NCBI GenBank assembly: GCA_964613305.1
Contig: CAZTII010000070.1
Location: 1 to 8,840 of the forward strand
DNA: 8,840 nucleotides
Direction: 5' to 3'
Source of the DNA: CAZTII01 sp964613305
GTDB taxonomy: Bacteria; Bacillota_I; Bacilli_A; Erysipelotrichales; Erysipelotrichaceae
The position numbers were made by a program, and so were the translations under genes. Shown piece after piece: positions 6,406-8,840 of the stretch (position 1 is the first letter of the stretch; each line of letters opens with the position of its first letter). The notes beneath the pieces are model-generated. The model searched no databases and had not been told where the DNA came from. It saw only the letters and a program-made list of their open reading frames with translations.

Positions 6406-7608
6406 TTACTTATCATATCTTTCTATAAAACGCTCTAATTCTTTCCAAGTAACCGCAATCGAACTACCATGCGAAGGTTTATCGATTGGAATGACCAACT
6501 TATTCATATCGATTGTTTCATAATAATCACTAAATACATCATATGTAATCGATGCTAAATATTGTTTACGCGTATAGTCATCATAAAAGATAAAAACATG
6601 GTAATCAGATTTCATAACAAATGGACCTTCACACTGAAATCCACTAACCGCCACATCGCTTTGATCAGTAAAATTTAAATAATCATTTCCAGACATACGA
6701 TAAATACGCGAATACTCTTCCATCGGCATTCTCTCGTCTTTATAGTACATCGTATATTTATAACCATCTTTTACAATAGTACCATCAATAATCGGATAAC
6801 CAACATCCACTAATTGTCTAGGATAACTTATATCCAACAAATCATTACTAAATGAAACAAACATCCCATCATCCTTAGGACTAGACCAAACAATAACCGT
6901 TGTATCACGATAGCGATCATAAAACGCTTCAGGAGCCCATGCCTGTTTTTCACTCATCGTCATTTCACTGCTACTTGAATTTACTTTCAACAATCGTTCG
7001 TTAATAAAATTAATTTTTTCATCAACATCAAAACAATAAATACTTGGATTATCCCAACCTTGTGTTCCAATTAACTGTAATTCACCCTCTTTATTTCTGA
7101 CAAAAGAAGGGTCACGTAACTGTTTAGTACCAGTTGAAGGTTTTAAAATACTTTTATCATTATTAATCGTATACCATAAATACCCATTATACGTATACGC
7201 CAACTTTAAACTCTCTTTTTCATCCCCTTCATGATTAAAATAACTAATAAGATAACCCGCAAGTGGGTCTAACAATTTTATTCGCTCATATCGAACTGTA
7301 CTGCCATCAGAAAATAAACCTTCCAACACAATATTTTCAATCTCTTGTGCACTATCGTTTTTATACAATTTATTATCCTCAATATAAGCATTACCCTCAA
7401 GAACATTAAACTTAACTAATGCAGAAAAATCTTTACTGCTAGGTAAAGATTTCCCACTAAAGATAAAACTATCCAACGCTCTATCTACTAATATTTTTTG
7501 ATCATTAGTTTCTACTACAGCAACATTAGAAATATAACTAGGTTTTATTTCTTTTTTACCACAGCCTACTAATGCAATAATTAACAATACAATCAATATT
7601 TTTTTCAT
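6406..7608 (-). CDS. Lipoprotein with GH43-like five-bladed beta-propeller
   Basis: Likely a surface-anchored glycosidase of the GH43 type, a family that cleaves arabinose, xylose or galactose linkages; the substrate cannot be read here. The product has 400 residues. The signal peptide ends in lipobox LVGC (C16). Residues about 25-115 look like a degenerate Ig-like domain. The propeller follows from about 115 with LRDPSFV (D166), QAWAPEAFYD (222-231) leading to IVWSS, IDGTIVKDGYKY (D275) leading to YYKDE, CEGPFV (E327), and HGSSI near the end. D166, D275 and E327 fit the base, pKa-modulating Asp and acid of GH43 in order and spacing. I chose the ATG at 7608, which begins a standard MKK signal peptide; a GTG six bases upstream is in frame. 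Ribosome binding is weak (AGGTG, three bases before the ATG), suggesting low expression. The rhodanese lipoprotein follows. Confidence 0.75.
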   Translation of the reverse strand: MKKILIVLLIIALVGCGKKEIKPSYISNVAVVETNDQKILVDRALDSFIFSGKSLPSSKDFSALVKFNVLEGNAYIEDNKLYKNDSAQEIENIVLEGLFSDGSTVRYERIKLLDPLAGYLISYFNHEGDEKESLKLAYTYNGYLWYTINNDKSILKPSTGTKQLRDPSFVRNKEGELQLIGTQGWDNPSIYCFDVDEKINFINERLLKVNSSSSEMTMSEKQAWAPEAFYDRYRDTTVIVWSSPKDDGMFVSFSNDLLDISYPRQLVDVGYPIIDGTIVKDGYKYTMYYKDERMPMEEYSRIYRMSGNDYLNFTDQSDVAVSGFQCEGPFVMKSDYHVFIFYDDYTRKQYLASITYDVFSDYYETIDMNKLVIPIDKPSHGSSIAVTWKELERFIERYDK

Positions 7609-7625
7609 AAGCACCTACAGCAATA

Positions 7626-7654
7626 AGAGTACGTTATAAAAAAAAAGTTGTCAA
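7626..7654 (-). promoter_or_regulatory. Possible promoter of the GH43-like gene
   Basis: A perfect TTGACA (7649-7654) is followed by a 17-base spacer rich in T and by TACTCT (7626-7631), which matches the -10 only at its three most conserved positions. Transcription would start about 10 bases before the ATG, leaving a very short leader. The T-run in the spacer could instead be the tail of a terminator for the flavodoxin gene. Confidence 0.38.
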
Positions 7655-7659
7655 CACTT
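7638..7659 (-). terminator. Weak terminator candidate after the flavodoxin gene
   Basis: AAGTGTTGACAACTT (minus strand, 7645-7659) folds into a five-pair stem with one bulged base and a TTGA loop, followed by nine Ts. The stem is weak, so termination is probably partial at most. It overlaps the TTGACA of the candidate promoter. Confidence 0.3.
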
Positions 7660-8083
7660 AAGCAGCAATCACTTTTCCTAACTCAGCGCATTTCACTAAG
7701 GTTTCATCATCAGGATATTCTTGACAAATAAGTGGTTCAGACACGACATTAATACCGCCACTTACACAACGATCATAGAAGTTTCTCATCCATTCACCAT
7801 CACCCCAACCATATGAACCAAACAATACGACATTTTTACCAACTAAAGAAGATTCAACACTAGTAAACATTGGTTCAAAACTACCTTCTTCTAATACTTC
7901 AGCACCCATCGAAGGACAACCAAACGCAAACGCTGAATAATTACTTACTAACGCTTCATTGAAATCATCTGAAAAAACAACATCCGCTTCTTTCCCTGCA
8001 GCTACAACACCAACCGCAACCTCTTTTGCCATCGCTTCCGTATTACCTGTACCACTCCAATAAATTACTGCAATTTTACTCAT
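7658..8083 (-). CDS. Short-chain flavodoxin
   Basis: A 141-residue soluble FMN protein that carries single electrons between redox enzymes, often in place of ferredoxin when iron is short. The N-terminus MSKIAVIYWSGTGNTEAMAK has the phosphate-binding loop SGTGNT (10-15). The other two FMN loops are GCPSMGAEVLEE (55-66) and FGSYGWGDGEWM (88-99). W93 corresponds to the Trp that stacks on FMN in the Clostridium beijerinckii flavodoxin, and M59 to its Met. The length and the whole middle section match that short-chain type, lacking the long-chain insertion. Two ATGs stand side by side; GGAG at 8091-8094 is seven bases from the second (8083), so I chose it. The gene lies 16 bases after the DUF3793 gene and is surely co-transcribed. 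Electron donor and acceptor are not shown. Confidence 0.95.
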   Translation of the reverse strand: MSKIAVIYWSGTGNTEAMAKEVAVGVVAAGKEADVVFSDDFNEALVSNYSAFAFGCPSMGAEVLEEGSFEPMFTSVESSLVGKNVVLFGSYGWGDGEWMRNFYDRCVSGGINVVSEPLICQEYPDDETLVKCAELGKVIAA

Positions 8084-8090
8084 CATTATT

Positions 8091-8094
8091 CTCC
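8091..8094 (-). promoter_or_regulatory. Ribosome binding site that sets the flavodoxin start
   Basis: GGAG in the 16-base gap lies seven bases from the ATG at 8083 and only four from the adjacent ATG at 8086, which favours the inner one. Its closeness to the upstream stop codon (8100-8102) suggests translational coupling. Confidence 0.6.
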
Positions 8095-8099
8095 ATTTT

Positions 8100-8645
8100 C
8101 TAAGATATAGCTAATTGATTCAAAGGAACACCGCGAGAATACAATTCTTTATACTGATTAGTACAAGCAGTAAACATCTGAAATAAACTAATTGTTGATT
8201 GAACGTTATCATACACTTTCCAATGACCGCTAGCTAAGGCATTCTTACCACCATCCATCATAAACCCCATCACATCCGCAAAAGGATAACCAAGAAAAAA
8301 GCCAATTTCATGAGGAAAGTCTTTTTCTAAACAACGCTGCTTTAAACAATCAATAGCCGACTCAAAACTCAAACAATTATAACCAAGGCTATTTAACTGT
8401 TCCTTCACACGACAGTCATTTAAAACACCCTCTAAGGCCTTTTTACGATACATGTAAATCAAAGCACGACAACGAAGTCTTTTAAGCACAATACAATGAA
8501 TTCCTTTACGATTAAGACTTAAATTCCACTTAACCATCGTTTCACTTAGATTCTCATCACAATCCACATGAACATTAAAAAGATTCGCTATCTTAATACC
8601 AGCTAAAGTCGGAGAACCATAATCAATCAACAATTGTTCGCTCAT
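8100..8645 (-). CDS. DUF3793 family protein, function unknown
   Basis: A 181-residue cytoplasmic protein of unknown function that I assign to the DUF3793 family from remembered family features. These are an N-terminal SPTLAGIKIANLF (11-23), the signature FPHEIGFFLGYPFADVMGF (110-128) and GHWKVYD (140-146) toward the end. It has no signal peptide or membrane segment. It contains eight cysteines (29, 51, 59, 78, 91, 100, 105, 161), many for its size, which would suit a metal, cluster or thiol role, but they do not form an obvious CxxC motif. It is first in an operon with flavodoxin, 16 bases downstream, and to my knowledge this pairing recurs in anaerobic Firmicutes. That suggests a redox or iron-related job; no activity is known. 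The ATG at 8645 has GAGGTG close upstream. A strong promoter and a repeated site lie just before it. Confidence 0.82.
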   Translation of the reverse strand: MSEQLLIDYGSPTLAGIKIANLFNVHVDCDENLSETMVKWNLSLNRKGIHCIVLKRLRCRALIYMYRKKALEGVLNDCRVKEQLNSLGYNCLSFESAIDCLKQRCLEKDFPHEIGFFLGYPFADVMGFMMDGGKNALASGHWKVYDNVQSTISLFQMFTACTNQYKELYSRGVPLNQLAIS

Positions 8646-8657
8646 AACACCTCACAA

Positions 8658-8673
8658 GTTAGCTATATCTAAC
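8658..8673. promoter_or_regulatory. Candidate operator 1, at the transcription start
   Basis: The plus strand reads GTTAGCTATATCTAAC, with inverted GTTAG/CTAAC ends and a six-base centre. It lies directly on the predicted start of the DUF3793 transcript (near 8674), where a bound repressor would block initiation. In the RNA it could form a five-pair hairpin close to the ribosome binding site. Its outer bases recur in a second copy upstream of the -35. Confidence 0.45.
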
Positions 8674-8680
8674 ATAAAAT

Positions 8681-8709
8681 ATAATACTATTTCATTCTAA
8701 ATTCGTCAA
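8681..8709 (-). promoter_or_regulatory. Promoter of the DUF3793-flavodoxin operon
   Basis: On the minus strand TTGACG (8704-8709, 5 of 6) is followed by a 17-base spacer and TATTAT (8681-8686, 5 of 6). Transcription should begin near 8674, leaving about 29 bases of leader. This is one of the strongest promoters in the window, so tight control of the operon would need a regulator. Confidence 0.8.
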
Positions 8710-8717
8710 TAGTTTTC

Positions 8718-8733
8718 GTTAGCGTTAGATAAC
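8718..8733. promoter_or_regulatory. Candidate operator 2, upstream of the -35
   Basis: The plus strand reads GTTAGCGTTAGATAAC. It shares GTTAGC at the left and TAAC at the right with operator 1, 12 of 16 positions in all, and contains GTTAG twice in tandem. Its centre is 60 bases from that of operator 1 and it ends nine bases from the -35. The layout suggests one regulator binding at two sites. Confidence 0.4.
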
Positions 8734-8803
8734 AAATAACTTAATATAACATATTTAGTTATTTTTAATCAAAATTTAATTCCATAGTTACTGTTCACAC
8801 CCC
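8734..8803. other. AT-rich spacer upstream of the DUF3793 operon
   Basis: No gene is visible. An imperfect inverted repeat at 8738-8760 (9 of 10 pairs around AAC) is entirely AT-rich apart from one C-G pair, so it has little weight. The rest carries nothing I can support. Confidence 0.4.
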
Positions 8804-8840
8804 AAAACAAAAACTAATCCACAAAAATGAGTGAATTAGT
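8804..8840 (-). terminator. Terminator of an unseen upstream minus-strand gene
   Basis: On the minus strand ACTAATTCAC (8840-8831) pairs with GTGGATTAGT (8822-8813) around an eight-base loop, followed by TTTTGTTTT. The stem has ten pairs including one U-G. On the plus strand that same position is a C-A mismatch and no U-run follows, so the signal points to minus-strand transcription ending here. The gene it serves lies beyond base 8840. Confidence 0.72.

Noticed and set aside
1..8840. CRISPR array, insertion sequence, phage or defence system
   Set aside because: I saw no regularly spaced repeats, transposase, integrase or terminal inverted repeats. The genes are housekeeping, signalling, surface and redox genes.

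Overview
The window comes from a low-GC Firmicute (Bacillota). The evidence is the AT-rich DNA, the strong AGGAGG-type ribosome binding sites, consensus sigma-A-like promoters, a Firmicutes-type S12 with the extra stretch before its PQKRGVCTR motif, and lipoproteins with clean lipoboxes. The short clostridial-type flavodoxin and the DUF3793 protein point to an anaerobe, perhaps Erysipelotrichia or Clostridia. That last step is inference and I cannot name a genus.

Left part (1-3503, minus strand): the str operon reads rpsL (S12), rpsG (S7), fusA (EF-G), tuf (EF-Tu, cut by the window edge). It has a near-consensus promoter (TTGACT, 17 bp, TACAAT) just upstream of rpsL. rpsL is the first gene of this unit. 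The rpoBC and L7Ae-like genes that often precede it in Firmicutes are absent, and the neighbour is a divergent gene instead. tuf may have an additional promoter in the 84-base fusA-tuf gap.

Middle (3504-5980): a divergent gene on the plus strand encodes a soluble 729-residue protein with an N-terminal TPR-like helical region, a coiled coil, a GAF domain, a second coiled coil and a C-terminal GGDEF (GGEEF) domain. It is a probable diguanylate cyclase lacking the RxxD feedback-inhibition site. Its end converges on a minus-strand gene, with two hairpin terminators packed into about 60 bases.

Right part (5979-8840, minus strand): in transcription order these are a DUF3793 protein, a short-chain flavodoxin, a lipoprotein with a GH43-like beta-propeller, and a small rhodanese lipoprotein. 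The first two form a tight operon (16-base gap) behind a strong promoter (TTGACG, 17 bp, TATTAT). Two similar GTTAGC...TAAC elements flank that promoter and could be regulator sites. The last two genes encode surface-anchored proteins and are spaced more loosely. The window ends in a terminator belonging to an unseen minus-strand gene.

The plus strand is C-rich on both sides of the cyclase gene whichever strand is coding, which suggests that the minus strand is the leading strand and that the cyclase gene alone runs against replication. The best candidate for undescribed biology is the DUF3793-flavodoxin operon with its paired sites; the cyclase is second. I see no CRISPR array, insertion sequence, tRNA, rRNA or phage gene.
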